DNA from: Bacillota bacterium
GTDB lineage: Bacteria > Bacillota > Dehalobacteriia > UBA4068 > UBA4997
DNA length: 64,000 bases
Assembly: GCA_021771915.1 (NCBI GenBank)
Contig: JAETNY010000006.1
Span: forward strand, 62,001 to 126,000
Direction of reading: 5' to 3'
Shown here: positions 53,002 through 61,715 of the stretch, one piece after another
How positions within the stretch are numbered: the first letter of the stretch is position 1
Layout: each line of letters starts with the position of its first letter
Made by a program: the position numbers and the translations under genes
The notes under the pieces: generated by a model
What the model was told of the DNA's origin: nothing
Seen by the model: only the letters and a program-made list of their open reading frames with translations
Database searches by the model: none

Positions 53002-53556
53002 TTACTGGAGATTATTAATAATATTATCACTGTAAAAACGCAGCATAATGTTCCAGGTTCTGCGGTCTAAAACACCAGTGGCCGGCAGATTAGCCAGCTT
53101 TTGAAAACTGGCAATAGCGTCGGCGTTAACCTGCGGCTTGCAATGCGGCGTAACCTGCTCCAAATTATCAAAATCACCGGCCATATTGTTCAAAACCGCC
53201 TGCACCACGGAAAGAACCGCATCGCAGGACTTATCATCAGCCTGCCAAAGCACGGTTTCACCCGGCGTTAAAGCCAGATTAAGGCCGCCATTGCCAACGC
53301 GCAGCATTTCCAAATTATGGTAAACCATTACAATCATTTCCCAGGTGGCAAAATTTATCTGGCCGCTGACCGGCAAATTAAACTCTCGCTGAAAACCACG
53401 CACCGCGTTGGCAGTTTCCTCATTAAACTGGCCGTTTACACGCGGCGCTGGAATATTTTGATAAACCCGGCTGATACTGCGCAGGCTGTACTGCATACTT
53501 TCAATCGGCCGCAGCCACCTGGCCAGAGCGTTTTTATCACAATAAACGACATTCAT
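53002..53556 (-). CDS. Peptidoglycan-binding domain protein
   Basis: A 184-residue protein made of two PG_binding_1 repeats: one near residues 25-80 (VNGQFNEETANAVRGFQREF, LPVSGQINFATWEMI) and one near 125-180 (ADAIASFQKLANLPATGVLDRRTW). No signal peptide is visible, so if it acts at the wall or spore coat it is delivered without Sec or from the mother cell. The ATG at 53556 has AGGAGG upstream; the frame opens two codons earlier. It is the last of three linked genes. Confidence 0.85.
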   Translation of the reverse strand: MNVVYCDKNALARWLRPIESMQYSLRSISRVYQNIPAPRVNGQFNEETANAVRGFQREFNLPVSGQINFATWEMIVMVYHNLEMLRVGNGGLNLALTPGETVLWQADDKSCDAVLSVVQAVLNNMAGDFDNLEQVTPHCKPQVNADAIASFQKLANLPATGVLDRRTWNIMLRFYSDNIINNLQ

Positions 53557-53579
53557 CGGCAAACCTCCTTTATCTGCCT

Positions 53580-54992
53580 TTAATCACTCATACCCTCCAC
53601 CAGCGGATAACCGGGATATTGCGGCACATCTGGGTTTTGCCGGCGCAAAGTAGACTCATACACATCAAGCAGGGCATTCCATGTATCCCGACCAACCACG
53701 CCGTCGGCCGTCAGGCCAAAAAGTCGCTGAAAAACCAAAACCGAGTTATAAGTCTGCGGCCCAAAAATTCCCAGAACCTCCACCTTAGGCACGTCTGTAT
53801 AAACATCGCTGATAGCGTTCAAATAGCGTTGCAGCAGTTCCACGCGTTCGCCATTACTGCCCTGCCGCAGCAAGACCCCATCATAGGGCTCAAGCGGTAT
53901 GCGTGAAAGCAGCGAGGGCAAAATAAAAGTAATCCCTTGAAACTGGTCATAAATCAAATCCCAGGTTTCTTTATCAACGACGCCCGTCACAGGCAAGCCA
54001 TTATTGCGCTGCAAGGTTTCCACCGCATCCTGTGTAACCTCATCAAACACACCGGTTATCTGAACCTGAGGAAAAGAAGTGTTGAACAGAGCAATAACTG
54101 AAAGAAAATATTGCAACAGATCAATACCAACACCATCATAACCCAGAGAAAGTTCCGTAGGCAAAATCTGGGTGTAAGATGTATACTCCACGCCCTCCGT
54201 TTCCAACTCAGAAAGCCGCTTGACCACGCTGTAAATATAACTTAGCTGATACCAGGTGGCCTCATCAACAACGCCATTGGCCTCCAAACCAAAAATGCCC
54301 TGAAATTTGCGCACAGCCGCCACCGTAATCAAATTAAAATCTCCATTGGCCGGTGAGATTTTGGGTATAGTTGGATAATTAGCGGAAACGCGATTAAGCT
54401 GATATTGTACAATTAAAACATTATTGCTAAAATCGCCATAATCCAGCGGCGTTCCCGGATAAGATGGCGTATAACTCATCACCGGCGTATTCGGAACCAA
54501 CTCTATGTCCTCCCCATAATAATATTGCAAAATCTGAAAGCTGTTATAACCGGCATTGGCCAATTCCACCGTGCCCCATTGATGCATACCATCACAAACC
54601 GTCTGCCGGCCGTCACAATACGGCGCCGGAAAAGGGGCCACCTGACCAATCTGCCGAATATATGTTGTAAAAATTTCATCAACAATACGTGAGATTGTAT
54701 CAAAAATGCTGCGCTCATAAACAAAAGCATGGTCAAACTGTGTGGTGTTTGTAATATCAAAATCATAGCCCTGACTGCGATACCATTCAGTATAAATACG
54801 GTTCATGGTAAAAGAAATCTGAGCGTAAATGTTGGCGCGCAAAGCAGCCTCCGGCCAGGTGGGATAAACCTCACTGCTGGCCACATTTTTTATATAATCC
54901 AGAAAAGCAACTGTAACATTCCTGGCCGGCGCACTGGGATAACCCAAATGCACCACGATTGTTTCCGGAACATATGGAACGGTTAAAACCAT
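53580..54992 (-). CDS. SpoIID-like domain with three peptidoglycan-binding repeats
   Basis: A 470-residue protein. Residues about 25-170 resemble SpoIID/LytB, a lytic transglycosylase of spore engulfment: the acidic residue Glu41 in NVASSEVYPTWPEAALRANI, and the Cys-containing YCDGRQTVCDGMHQWGT (Cys126 and Cys133). Three PG_binding_1 repeats follow, near 185-250, 285-350 and 378-445, each with GVVD/GVVG-x-x-TW. There is no signal peptide or membrane segment, unlike classical SpoIID. It lies between the other two cluster genes with an AGGAGG-type site. A role in spore cortex or wall remodelling is inferred. Confidence 0.8.
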   Translation of the reverse strand: MVLTVPYVPETIVVHLGYPSAPARNVTVAFLDYIKNVASSEVYPTWPEAALRANIYAQISFTMNRIYTEWYRSQGYDFDITNTTQFDHAFVYERSIFDTISRIVDEIFTTYIRQIGQVAPFPAPYCDGRQTVCDGMHQWGTVELANAGYNSFQILQYYYGEDIELVPNTPVMSYTPSYPGTPLDYGDFSNNVLIVQYQLNRVSANYPTIPKISPANGDFNLITVAAVRKFQGIFGLEANGVVDEATWYQLSYIYSVVKRLSELETEGVEYTSYTQILPTELSLGYDGVGIDLLQYFLSVIALFNTSFPQVQITGVFDEVTQDAVETLQRNNGLPVTGVVDKETWDLIYDQFQGITFILPSLLSRIPLEPYDGVLLRQGSNGERVELLQRYLNAISDVYTDVPKVEVLGIFGPQTYNSVLVFQRLFGLTADGVVGRDTWNALLDVYESTLRRQNPDVPQYPGYPLVEGMSD

Positions 54993-55008
54993 ATCTGCTT
55001 GCCCTCCT

Positions 55009-55407
55009 TTAGCCGATGTAAACCGGAGTCTGCATATTCACCACCAAATCACTCAAAACACCCGGAAAAATCTGCACTGGCACCTTATCTCGTGTCAGAT
55101 AATTGGCCGCCACAATCCGGGCATAATAAACATTATACGGGCGCGGCTCCCCTGCCGGGTGCGGCTGCTGGGACTCGGCCAGCTGGGGCGCCGGCAGAGA
55201 TACCATCTCCGTTTCGCCGCTGGAATTAGTCTGCAAAACCGCCAACAATTCCTGCTGTCTTTCTTCAATACTGCCATAAATCATAATCTGTGCATTATAA
55301 ACCGGCAGGGCGCGTTGAGCCGCCGCCACGTTTATCTTCAAATAACCAAAAGAAGCGGTTGCAGCCGGGTTTTCCTGCTGCATATCTTCCTCTGTATATA
55401 CAACCAT
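55009..55407 (-). CDS. Conserved small beta-domain protein of the SpoIID/PG-binding cluster
   Basis: A 132-residue protein without signal peptide or membrane segment. A pattern of beta strands with Pro and Asn turns (GYLKINVAAAQRALPVYNA, LQTNSSGETEMVSLPAPQL, RPYNVYYARIVAANYL) resembles carboxypeptidase-regulatory-like or transthyretin-like domains, often used for binding. I do not recognise a named family. The ATG at 55407 has GGGAGG nine bases upstream; an ATG two codons earlier is too close to that site. It heads the three-gene cluster. Confidence 0.65.
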   Translation of the reverse strand: MVVYTEEDMQQENPAATASFGYLKINVAAAQRALPVYNAQIMIYGSIEERQQELLAVLQTNSSGETEMVSLPAPQLAESQQPHPAGEPRPYNVYYARIVAANYLTRDKVPVQIFPGVLSDLVVNMQTPVYIG

Positions 55408-55443
55408 AAGCATAAACCTCCCAATTAAGTTTCTGCTCTATCT

Positions 55444-55467
55444 ATATGCCAAATTTCGGCGGCATAT
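55444..55467. repeat. Inverted repeat upstream of the SpoIID/PG-binding cluster
   Basis: ATATGCC (55444-55450) and GGCATAT (55461-55467) form 7-bp arms with a 10-base centre, 37 bases before the first gene of the cluster. It may be an operator or a leader hairpin. Confidence 0.4.
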
Positions 55468-55480
55468 TATCTGAATACAC

Positions 55481-55510
55481 AAAAAAATGCCCAGGATACA
55501 CTCCTGGACA
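55481..55510 (-). terminator. Rho-independent terminator after ilvE
   Basis: GTCCAGGA (55502-55509 read on the minus strand) pairs with the copy at 55489-55496, with one G-T pair, and is followed on the minus strand by seven T. It isolates ilvE from the SpoIID cluster. Confidence 0.88.
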
Positions 55511-55578
55511 CTTTTATTTATCAGAACAATATTGAAAAATATTCAGATTTGAATGATTGCCAGACAAAACAGGTCTGA

Positions 55579-56646
55579 CTATTCAACCGGATAAACCCAG
55601 CCGTATTTGTCCTCAACTTTGCCCCACTGAATACCAGTCAGATAATCATAAAGTTTCTGTGTCAATTCACCAGTCTGGAAATTATTGATAGTTACAACCT
55701 TATCCTTATATTTTAATTCACCAACCGGCGAAATAACCGCTGCGGTGCCGGTGCCAAAAACTTCCTCCAGCTTGCCGGCGTCTGCCGCGTCCATAACCTC
55801 ATCAATCGACAAATGACGCTCCGTGGCTTTAATGCCCCAATCACGCAGAACATGCAGAATGGAATCACGCGTAATACCCGGTAAAACTGAACCCTCACAG
55901 GGAGCGGTAATAACCTCTCCGTCAATTTTGAACATAATATTCATGGTGCCGACTTCTTCCACATATTTTCTATGCACGCCGTCCAACCACAAAACCTGCG
56001 AATAACCAGCCGCCGCCGCACGCTGCTGCGCCAGAATAGAAGCCGCATAGTTACCGCCGCATTTGGTAAAGCCAGTGCCGCCAATAACAGCGCGCACCAA
56101 CTCATCTTCCACCATAATCTTAACCGGGTTAACGCCCTCAGCATAATAATTGCCAGAGGGAGAAAGTACAATTACAAATTTATAAGTACGCGCCGGGTGA
56201 ACGCCCACACCCAACTCTGTGGCAAAAACAAACGGACGAATATACAAAGAAGTTTCTGGCAGATGCGGAACCCATTCCTGCTCATATTTTACAAACTCTT
56301 TAACATAATAAACATAATCATCTTCCGGAATTGTCGGAATACACAAGCGCGTATTGGAATTATTATGCCGTTTGGCGTTCATATACGGCCGGAACAGCAC
56401 AATCTGGCCATCTGCGTGCCGATACGCTTTCATGCCCTCAAAAGTTTCCTGCGCATAGTGAAATACCATCATGGTCGGCTCCATCGGAATTGGCCCATAA
56501 GGCACAATGGAAGGGTCATGCCAGCCAATGCCCTCGGTATAATCCATCACAAACATATGGTCAGTAAAATACCGGCCAAAACCCAGCTGACTTTCGTCCG
56601 GCTTGGCCTGGGGCTGTGGATTGGGTACAATTTTAATTTCCTGCAT
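55579..56646 (-). CDS. ilvE: Branched-chain amino acid aminotransferase
   Basis: PLP enzyme for the last step of valine, leucine and isoleucine synthesis (class IV fold, type II long form of 355 residues). The PLP lysine is Lys195 in GGTGFTKCGGNYAAS, and EVGTMNIMF and GTGTAAVISPVG complete the cofactor site. GCGAGGTG precedes the ATG. It lies alone between scpB and a terminator, so it is probably a separate unit; a TTGACG at 56695-56700 may be its -35 box. Confidence 0.96.
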   Translation of the reverse strand: MQEIKIVPNPQPQAKPDESQLGFGRYFTDHMFVMDYTEGIGWHDPSIVPYGPIPMEPTMMVFHYAQETFEGMKAYRHADGQIVLFRPYMNAKRHNNSNTRLCIPTIPEDDYVYYVKEFVKYEQEWVPHLPETSLYIRPFVFATELGVGVHPARTYKFVIVLSPSGNYYAEGVNPVKIMVEDELVRAVIGGTGFTKCGGNYAASILAQQRAAAAGYSQVLWLDGVHRKYVEEVGTMNIMFKIDGEVITAPCEGSVLPGITRDSILHVLRDWGIKATERHLSIDEVMDAADAGKLEEVFGTGTAAVISPVGELKYKDKVVTINNFQTGELTQKLYDYLTGIQWGKVEDKYGWVYPVE

Positions 56647-56715
56647 TTAACAACACCTCGCATATTTTTATATAAAATTTATTAAATTTGATATCGTCAA
56701 AATCTTTTATACAGG

Positions 56716-57288
56716 CTATTCCAGATTAAACAGATTAATTTCCTGACTATCAGCCAATGCTGCCTCGTCTAAATCCGCCAACGGCGGCAGTTCCTGCAAA
56801 GAAACCAGCCCAAAGGCCGCCAAAAACTCCGGCGTTGTGCCATACAAAATAGGCCGGCCCGGCGCTTCCAAACGCCCAACCTCTTTAATCAGCGATTTTT
56901 CCAGCAGCTTGGTCAGCATCGTATCTGATTTTACCTGACGAATATTGTCTATCTCCAAACGCGTTACCGGCTGATGATAAGCCACGATAGCCAGCGTTTC
57001 CAGGGCCGCTTTAGAAAGCTGTTGAGCGCGCGGTTTATAAAGCTTCTCAATATAAGGCGCTAACTCCGCCCGGGTTAAAAACTGCCAGCCGCCGGCAATT
57101 TCCTGCAACTGAAAACCGCTGCCGGCATAAAGCTGCTGCAATTCCAGCAGCAAATCCTGCACCAGCTTAGGCTCCAGACCGGCCACCTCCGCCAACCGCT
57201 TTACCGGTAATGGCTCCCAGGCCACAAACAATAAAGCCTCCAGCAAATGTTTCCAGCGCTCTCGCTCCATTTCCCAGGCTTCTGCCAC
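56716..57288 (-). CDS. scpB: Segregation and condensation protein B
   Basis: ScpB is a winged-helix partner of ScpA and SMC in bacterial condensin. The 190 residues carry two winged-helix domains, with LSKAALETLAIVAYHQPVTR and the GRPILYGTTPEFL motif. The start is probably the GTG at 57288, 14 bases after the scpA stop, with GGGGC upstream; an ATG six codons in is the alternative. A C-terminal acidic tail is typical. Confidence 0.95.
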   Translation of the reverse strand: MAEAWEMERERWKHLLEALLFVAWEPLPVKRLAEVAGLEPKLVQDLLLELQQLYAGSGFQLQEIAGGWQFLTRAELAPYIEKLYKPRAQQLSKAALETLAIVAYHQPVTRLEIDNIRQVKSDTMLTKLLEKSLIKEVGRLEAPGRPILYGTTPEFLAAFGLVSLQELPPLADLDEAALADSQEINLFNLE

Positions 57289-57303
57289 ACACTCGCCCCT
57301 TTC

Positions 57304-58071
57304 TCAATCTTCCCAGGCCACCGTCGGCGTATAAGCCGATAAATCCAGCGGCACAATATAGATAGCGGCGTCCGGCGTATCCTGCTGCACCTGCACCGCA
57401 GATATTTTTGTTAATTCCAACAAAGCCAGAAAAGCCACAATCACCTGCATGCGGCTGGTTTTTCCGGCAAAAATTTCATTAAAGCGAATACCAGCCGGCG
57501 CCCGGCGCAAACGCCGCAAAAGCTTGTCTGTCATCACGCCGATACTGACGGCCTCACGCCGGATAGTATGCACCTGTTCGGCGTTTTTGGCTCTCAACCA
57601 AACCGGCTGCAAAGCAGCCAGCAAATCGGCAGGCGTTTTACCGGCCAAAGGGTTAACCTCACCAAACATATCATTATATAAGCTGATATCATTAGGCCGA
57701 GCCATTTTTAACTGCTGCCGCTCATAATAATCAGCCAGCAGACCGGCCGCCTCCTTAATGCGCTTGTATTCCAGCAAATCGCGCACCAATTCCTGTCTGG
57801 GGTCATAATCTTCATCAGCATCGTCCAGAAGTTCCGGCGGCGGTTTCGGCAGGAGCAAACGTGCTTTAATAGCCAACAGCGTAGCCGCCATCACCAGAAA
57901 CTCGCTGGCAATCTCCAAATCCAGCGCCTCCATTTGCGCCAGATATTCCAGATACTGCGCCGTTATTTCCGCAATCGGTATATCATAAATATCAATTTCA
58001 TTCTTTTGAATCAGGTGCAGCAACAAATCAAACGGGCCGTCAAAAGCGGCCAGATGAATTTCATAGGCCAT
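57304..58071 (-). CDS. scpA: Segregation and condensation protein A
   Basis: ScpA is the kleisin that bridges SMC heads. N-terminal FDGPFDLLLHLIQKNEIDIYDIPI and the C-terminal winged-helix segment (VIVAFLALLELTKISAVQVQQ) are typical, and the middle is acidic. Length 255 is normal. It starts 3 bases after trpS and is followed by scpB, the standard scpAB order. Confidence 0.96.
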   Translation of the reverse strand: MAYEIHLAAFDGPFDLLLHLIQKNEIDIYDIPIAEITAQYLEYLAQMEALDLEIASEFLVMAATLLAIKARLLLPKPPPELLDDADEDYDPRQELVRDLLEYKRIKEAAGLLADYYERQQLKMARPNDISLYNDMFGEVNPLAGKTPADLLAALQPVWLRAKNAEQVHTIRREAVSIGVMTDKLLRRLRRAPAGIRFNEIFAGKTSRMQVIVAFLALLELTKISAVQVQQDTPDAAIYIVPLDLSAYTPTVAWED

Positions 58072-58074
58072 GCC

Positions 58075-59076
58075 CTAAATACCCATAGCGTCATGCACCA
58101 TAGCCATGGTTTCGGCCGCCTTTTGGCTGGCGCGTTGCTTGCCTTCATGCAGAATATCCTTAACCAGCTGCGGTTTCTCCGCAAAATAAGCCCGGCGCTC
58201 CCGAATTGGCGTCATATACTCATCAAGTCTGGCCGCCAGGCGCTTTTTACAGGCCACACAGCCAATACAGCCCTTTTCACAATCGCATTTAATCTGCTCA
58301 TGCTCATCGTTGTTATAAAATTTATGATAGGTGTAAACCGTGCAAACCTCCGGGTGACCCAAATCGTCCTTGCGAATACGCGCCGGGTCAGTTACCATTT
58401 GACGCACACGCTGTTCAATTTCCTTTCGTTCTGCGCCAAGAGTGATATAATTACCATAGCTTTTGCTCATTTTGCGGCCGTCCAGACCCGGCAGCTGCTT
58501 AATTTTAGACATCAACGCCTGCGGCTCCAGAAAGACCTGCTTCTGATACAAATAATTAAAACGCCGCGCCAACTCCCGGCAAAATTCCACATGCGGAATC
58601 TGATCCTCACCCACTGGCACACCAAAAGCACGATACAGTAAAATATCGGCGGCCATCAGTTGAGGATAACCCAAAAAGCCATAGGTCATGATATCCTTGC
58701 CGCCTTTGGAAAACTGACTAACCTGATCTTTAAAAGTCGGCACGCGCTCCAGCCAGGAAAGCGGTGTAATCATAGAAAACAAAATATGCAAATCCGGCAG
58801 TTCTTTAACCTGAGACTGTACAAAAATGGAGGAACATTCCGGATTCAGACCAGCCGCCAGCCAATCCAGCGCCATATCATGAATATTCTGGCGAATAAAG
58901 GAAGGGTTATCAAAGGCTGTGGTCAGCGCATGATAATCGGCAATGAAAAAATAAGCGTCATACTCTTTTTGCAAAACCGCCCAGTTCTCCAAAACGCTAT
59001 AATGCCCCAAATGCAGACGGCCAGTGGGACGCATGCCGCTTAAAACGGCTTTAGTTGCTTGGTTTTCATTTGACAT
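58075..59076 (-). CDS. trpS: Tryptophanyl-tRNA synthetase
   Basis: Class I synthetase that charges tRNA-Trp. HIGH-type motif HLGHY with GMRPTGRLHLG, and KMSKSYGN, are present. The 333 residues have normal length. Cysteine motif CDCEKGCIGCVACKK in the C-terminal half resembles Cys-rich TrpRS forms that bind a metal or cluster. Only 57 bases separate it from the M50 gene and no T-box is seen upstream. Confidence 0.97.
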   Translation of the reverse strand: MSNENQATKAVLSGMRPTGRLHLGHYSVLENWAVLQKEYDAYFFIADYHALTTAFDNPSFIRQNIHDMALDWLAAGLNPECSSIFVQSQVKELPDLHILFSMITPLSWLERVPTFKDQVSQFSKGGKDIMTYGFLGYPQLMAADILLYRAFGVPVGEDQIPHVEFCRELARRFNYLYQKQVFLEPQALMSKIKQLPGLDGRKMSKSYGNYITLGAERKEIEQRVRQMVTDPARIRKDDLGHPEVCTVYTYHKFYNNDEHEQIKCDCEKGCIGCVACKKRLAARLDEYMTPIRERRAYFAEKPQLVKDILHEGKQRASQKAAETMAMVHDAMGI

Positions 59077-59133
59077 TTTTCTTCAACTCTAATCTTTTAT
59101 TATATTATATATGTTAGACTGCACCAAATTAAT

Positions 59134-59766
59134 TTAAAAAACCATTAAATTAACAAAGTAATAAAGCCAGCCCACCAGCGGTTCCATAAACTTGCCTACA
59201 TAGCCGGTTGTTGTAAACAAAACCAACAGCAACATGAAAAGCTGAGTGTTGCTGTATAAAAACTCGGCAAAGCTGTCGGGTACAATAGCAGCAACTACCT
59301 TTGAACCGTCCAGAGGAGGAAAAGGCAGAATATTAAAAGCTGCAAAACAAATATTATAGGCCAGCAACATTGAAAAGAAAGCTGTAAAATACGGGTTGTA
59401 GGGGATTAAACCGCTGTTGATAAAGCTTATGCAATAAGCAGAGAACAGAGCCAGCAACAGATTGGAAAGCGGCCCGGCCACCGCCACCAACGCCATGCCC
59501 AGCTTACGATTTATGCGAAAGTTAAGGTAATTAACCTCCACCGGTTTGGCCCAGCCAAAACGAAACAAAAACATCATCAATGTACCAACAGGGTCCAAAT
59601 GACGCAAAGGGTTCAGCGTAAGCCGCCCCTGCAGACGCGGTGTATCATCACCCAGCGCCGTGGCCACCAAACCATGGCAAAGTTCATGAAAACTCAGGGC
59701 AATAATCAGTGCCGGCACTGAAAAAAGAAGCTCCAGCCAGTTAATATTGGCTAAAAAATCAAACAT
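59134..59766 (-). CDS. Site-2 protease (peptidase M50) family membrane protein
   Basis: A 210-residue membrane metalloprotease of the short Rip-like S2P group found before trpS-scpA in Bacillota. Zinc motif SFHELCHGLVA (HExxH) lies in the second membrane helix near residue 27, and the second site is PFPPLDGSKVVAA. Four to six hydrophobic segments are visible. No peptide substrate is known for most members of this branch. The ATG has TGGAG about 7 bases upstream. Confidence 0.9.
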   Translation of the reverse strand: MFDFLANINWLELLFSVPALIIALSFHELCHGLVATALGDDTPRLQGRLTLNPLRHLDPVGTLMMFLFRFGWAKPVEVNYLNFRINRKLGMALVAVAGPLSNLLLALFSAYCISFINSGLIPYNPYFTAFFSMLLAYNICFAAFNILPFPPLDGSKVVAAIVPDSFAEFLYSNTQLFMLLLVLFTTTGYVGKFMEPLVGWLYYFVNLMVF

Positions 59767-60015
59767 AAATTCAACTCCAGTATAATTTTGTTTAACTATT
59801 ATTTATTCTCCCCGGTATGCGTTTTTCCTTTATTTTCAAATAAATTTTTTGTCTAAATCAAGCCCCCGGGCTCATAATAAAACGGACTTTCCCCCAAAAA
59901 CCATACATCATCGCTTATCAGGTGAACAACGACGTATGTTTTTTTATATTTAAAATAAGAAAAAGCGGCGCCACCTTCAGGCAGCGCTGCCTTTTTCTTG
60001 AAAGGAGATCTTACC
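59767..60015. other. Gene-free region with two hairpins upstream of the 34-residue ORF
   Basis: No protein gene is seen in this stretch. A plus-strand hairpin at 59902-59945 (CATAC with GTATG, an imperfect inner stem, then seven T) looks like a terminator. A second hairpin at 59957-59999 has 9-bp arms AAGAAAAAG and CTTTTTCTT and an inner GCGC pair, with T-runs on both strands. A palindrome AGCCCCCGGGCT is at about 59864-59875. On the minus strand the region includes the M50 leader and ends the spoIVA transcript. Confidence 0.5.
59957..59999. terminator. Bidirectional hairpin between spoIVA and the M50 gene
   Basis: AAGAAAAAG (59957-59965) pairs with CTTTTTCTT (59991-59999), with an extra GCGC pair inside. 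On the minus strand it follows spoIVA; on the plus strand it ends right before a strong SD. Confidence 0.65.
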
Positions 60016-60120
60016 ATGCCCAAAACCGTTATCCCTCACAGTATTTTTAAGCTTGGCAATGACATATTTAGTATAAGACATTATTTGGCTTTTGTCAAGC
60101 AGGCAAATAAGAATTTTTGA
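60016..60120 (+). CDS. Candidate 34-residue peptide beside spoIVA
   Basis: A short plus-strand frame begins with ATG 8 bases after AAAGGAG and encodes MPKTVIPHSIFKLGNDIFSI and a basic, amphipathic C-terminal half (RHYLAFVKQANKNF). It ends 8 bases before the convergent spoIVA 3' end. SpoVM, the 26-residue amphipathic partner of SpoIVA in Bacillus, has similar size and charge, but I see no convincing sequence match. It is preceded by a terminator-like hairpin, so its own expression is uncertain. Confidence 0.4.
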   Translation: MPKTVIPHSIFKLGNDIFSIRHYLAFVKQANKNF

Positions 60121-60128
60121 CATATAAA

Positions 60129-61607
60129 TTATAAAATAATGCAAATCAGGCCGCCGCCGCCTTCGTTGACAATGCGCTGTAAAGTTTCCTGTAGTTTAAC
60201 CTGGGCGTCCTCCGGCATTTTATAAAGCTTGCCCTGAATACCCTCCTGTACCAGTTCATTCAAAGACTTGCCGAAAATATTGGTCTGCCAAATCTTTTGT
60301 GGGTCTTCTTCAAACTCACTCAAAATGTAGCGCACCAACTCCTCGCACTGCTTTTCGGTGCCGATAAGCGGCGTAATTTCCGTGGAAATATTAGCACGCA
60401 GAACATGGAAGCTGGGTGCAGAGGCTTTCAGACGCACCCCAAAGCGACCTCCCTGTTTAATCAATTCCGGCTCCTCAAGATACATCTCGCTAAGGCTGGG
60501 CGTTACCACTCCATACCCCTGGGCTTTGGCCTCCTCCATGGCTTCAGAAACCTTGTTCCACTCATGACTGCCATGGCTGAAATCACGAATTACACGCAGC
60601 AGCGTATGTTCGCCCTCAATTTCCTCGCCGGCAAACTCCGCCAGCACATTATAAAACAACTCTGGCTCCGTGGTGACTAACAGCCGCGCCACACCGCTGC
60701 CCAAATCCATTTCTTCCAACTCCGCCGCCGCAATATTATCCGCAGCAGAAAGAGTTTCCGCCAACCAATCAATATCACGCACCCGATGTACCTGCCCCAT
60801 GGTCTGGCCTAAAGTTTCTTCCAAAGATTTTTGCAGCCAATGACTGGGCGGCAGTTCCTCAAACCAGCGCGGCAGATTAATATTAATCTCGCTGACCGGA
60901 AATTCAAACAGCAGTTCCTGCAAAATTTGCAGAACATTTTCCTGCTGCATATGTGCCACATCAAGCGGCAAAACGCAAGTGGCATAAAGCTGCTGCAAAC
61001 GCTCACATTCCTGCTGCGCGGCTTCGCTATGCGGCGCGTCGGTGTTATAAATAATCAGAAACGGCTTGCCTAACTCCTGCAACTCCGCCACCACGCGCCC
61101 CTCGGCCTCAGCATAATCATCACGCTCAATGCCAGTGATACTCTTATCCGCCGTCACCACCACACCGATGGTACTATGGTCGTTAATCACCTTTTGAGTG
61201 CCGATTTCCGCCGCCTCCTGAAACGGGATAGCCTCCTCAAACCAGGGCGTGTTCACCATGCGCGGCACATCTTCCTCCTGAAAACCCAGCGCCCCCGGCA
61301 CACCATAACCCACGCAGTCCACCAGCCGCACCTGCGCAGCCATGCCCTCCTTAATCTGAATCGGCACCGCCTCTGCCGGAATAAATTTAGGCTCGGTAGT
61401 CATCACGGTTTTGCCAGCGCCGCTCTGCGGCAGTTCATCAACTGCGCGCGCCCTCGCCTCCTGGTCAGTTATGCCTGGCAGCACCAACAACTCCATAAAC
61501 TTCTTTATAAAAGTAGATTTGCCAGTACGGACCGGCCCAACAACCCCCAGATAAATATCTCCATTGGTTCTTGTGGCAATGTCTTCAAGTATATCAAACT
61601 TTTCCAC
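60129..61607 (-). CDS. spoIVA: Stage IV sporulation protein A
   Basis: SpoIVA is an ATPase that polymerises on the forespore surface and forms the base of the spore coat. With the GTG at 61607 (GGGGAGG upstream) the product has 492 residues, the length of the Bacillus protein, and begins VEKFDILEDIATRTNGDIYL. Walker A GPVRTGKS is at about 24-31, and the C-terminus GGGGLICIIL matches the family. The frame extends 19 codons upstream without homology. Presence of this gene is a strong sign that the organism makes spores or descends from a spore former. Confidence 0.96.
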   Translation of the reverse strand: MEKFDILEDIATRTNGDIYLGVVGPVRTGKSTFIKKFMELLVLPGITDQEARARAVDELPQSGAGKTVMTTEPKFIPAEAVPIQIKEGMAAQVRLVDCVGYGVPGALGFQEEDVPRMVNTPWFEEAIPFQEAAEIGTQKVINDHSTIGVVVTADKSITGIERDDYAEAEGRVVAELQELGKPFLIIYNTDAPHSEAAQQECERLQQLYATCVLPLDVAHMQQENVLQILQELLFEFPVSEININLPRWFEELPPSHWLQKSLEETLGQTMGQVHRVRDIDWLAETLSAADNIAAAELEEMDLGSGVARLLVTTEPELFYNVLAEFAGEEIEGEHTLLRVIRDFSHGSHEWNKVSEAMEEAKAQGYGVVTPSLSEMYLEEPELIKQGGRFGVRLKASAPSFHVLRANISTEITPLIGTEKQCEELVRYILSEFEEDPQKIWQTNIFGKSLNELVQEGIQGKLYKMPEDAQVKLQETLQRIVNEGGGGLICIIL

Positions 61608-61715
61608 CACTGTTCCCTCCCCTTGTGCTTTATATAAAATAAAAATATGGCTGTTTCTCTCCATACTTTTTTATGCTTGCACAAGCGAGAATAGACCTAA
61701 TTTTATCCAGGTTTT

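Noticed and set aside
59077-59133. T-box leader before trpS
   Set aside because: Only 57 bases lie between the genes and no T-box motif or antiterminator is present.
59804-59813. A match to the sporulation sigma-F -10 pattern (GGGGAGAATA on the minus strand) before the M50 gene
   Set aside because: No fitting -35 element is found at the required spacing, and short AT-rich matches are common here.
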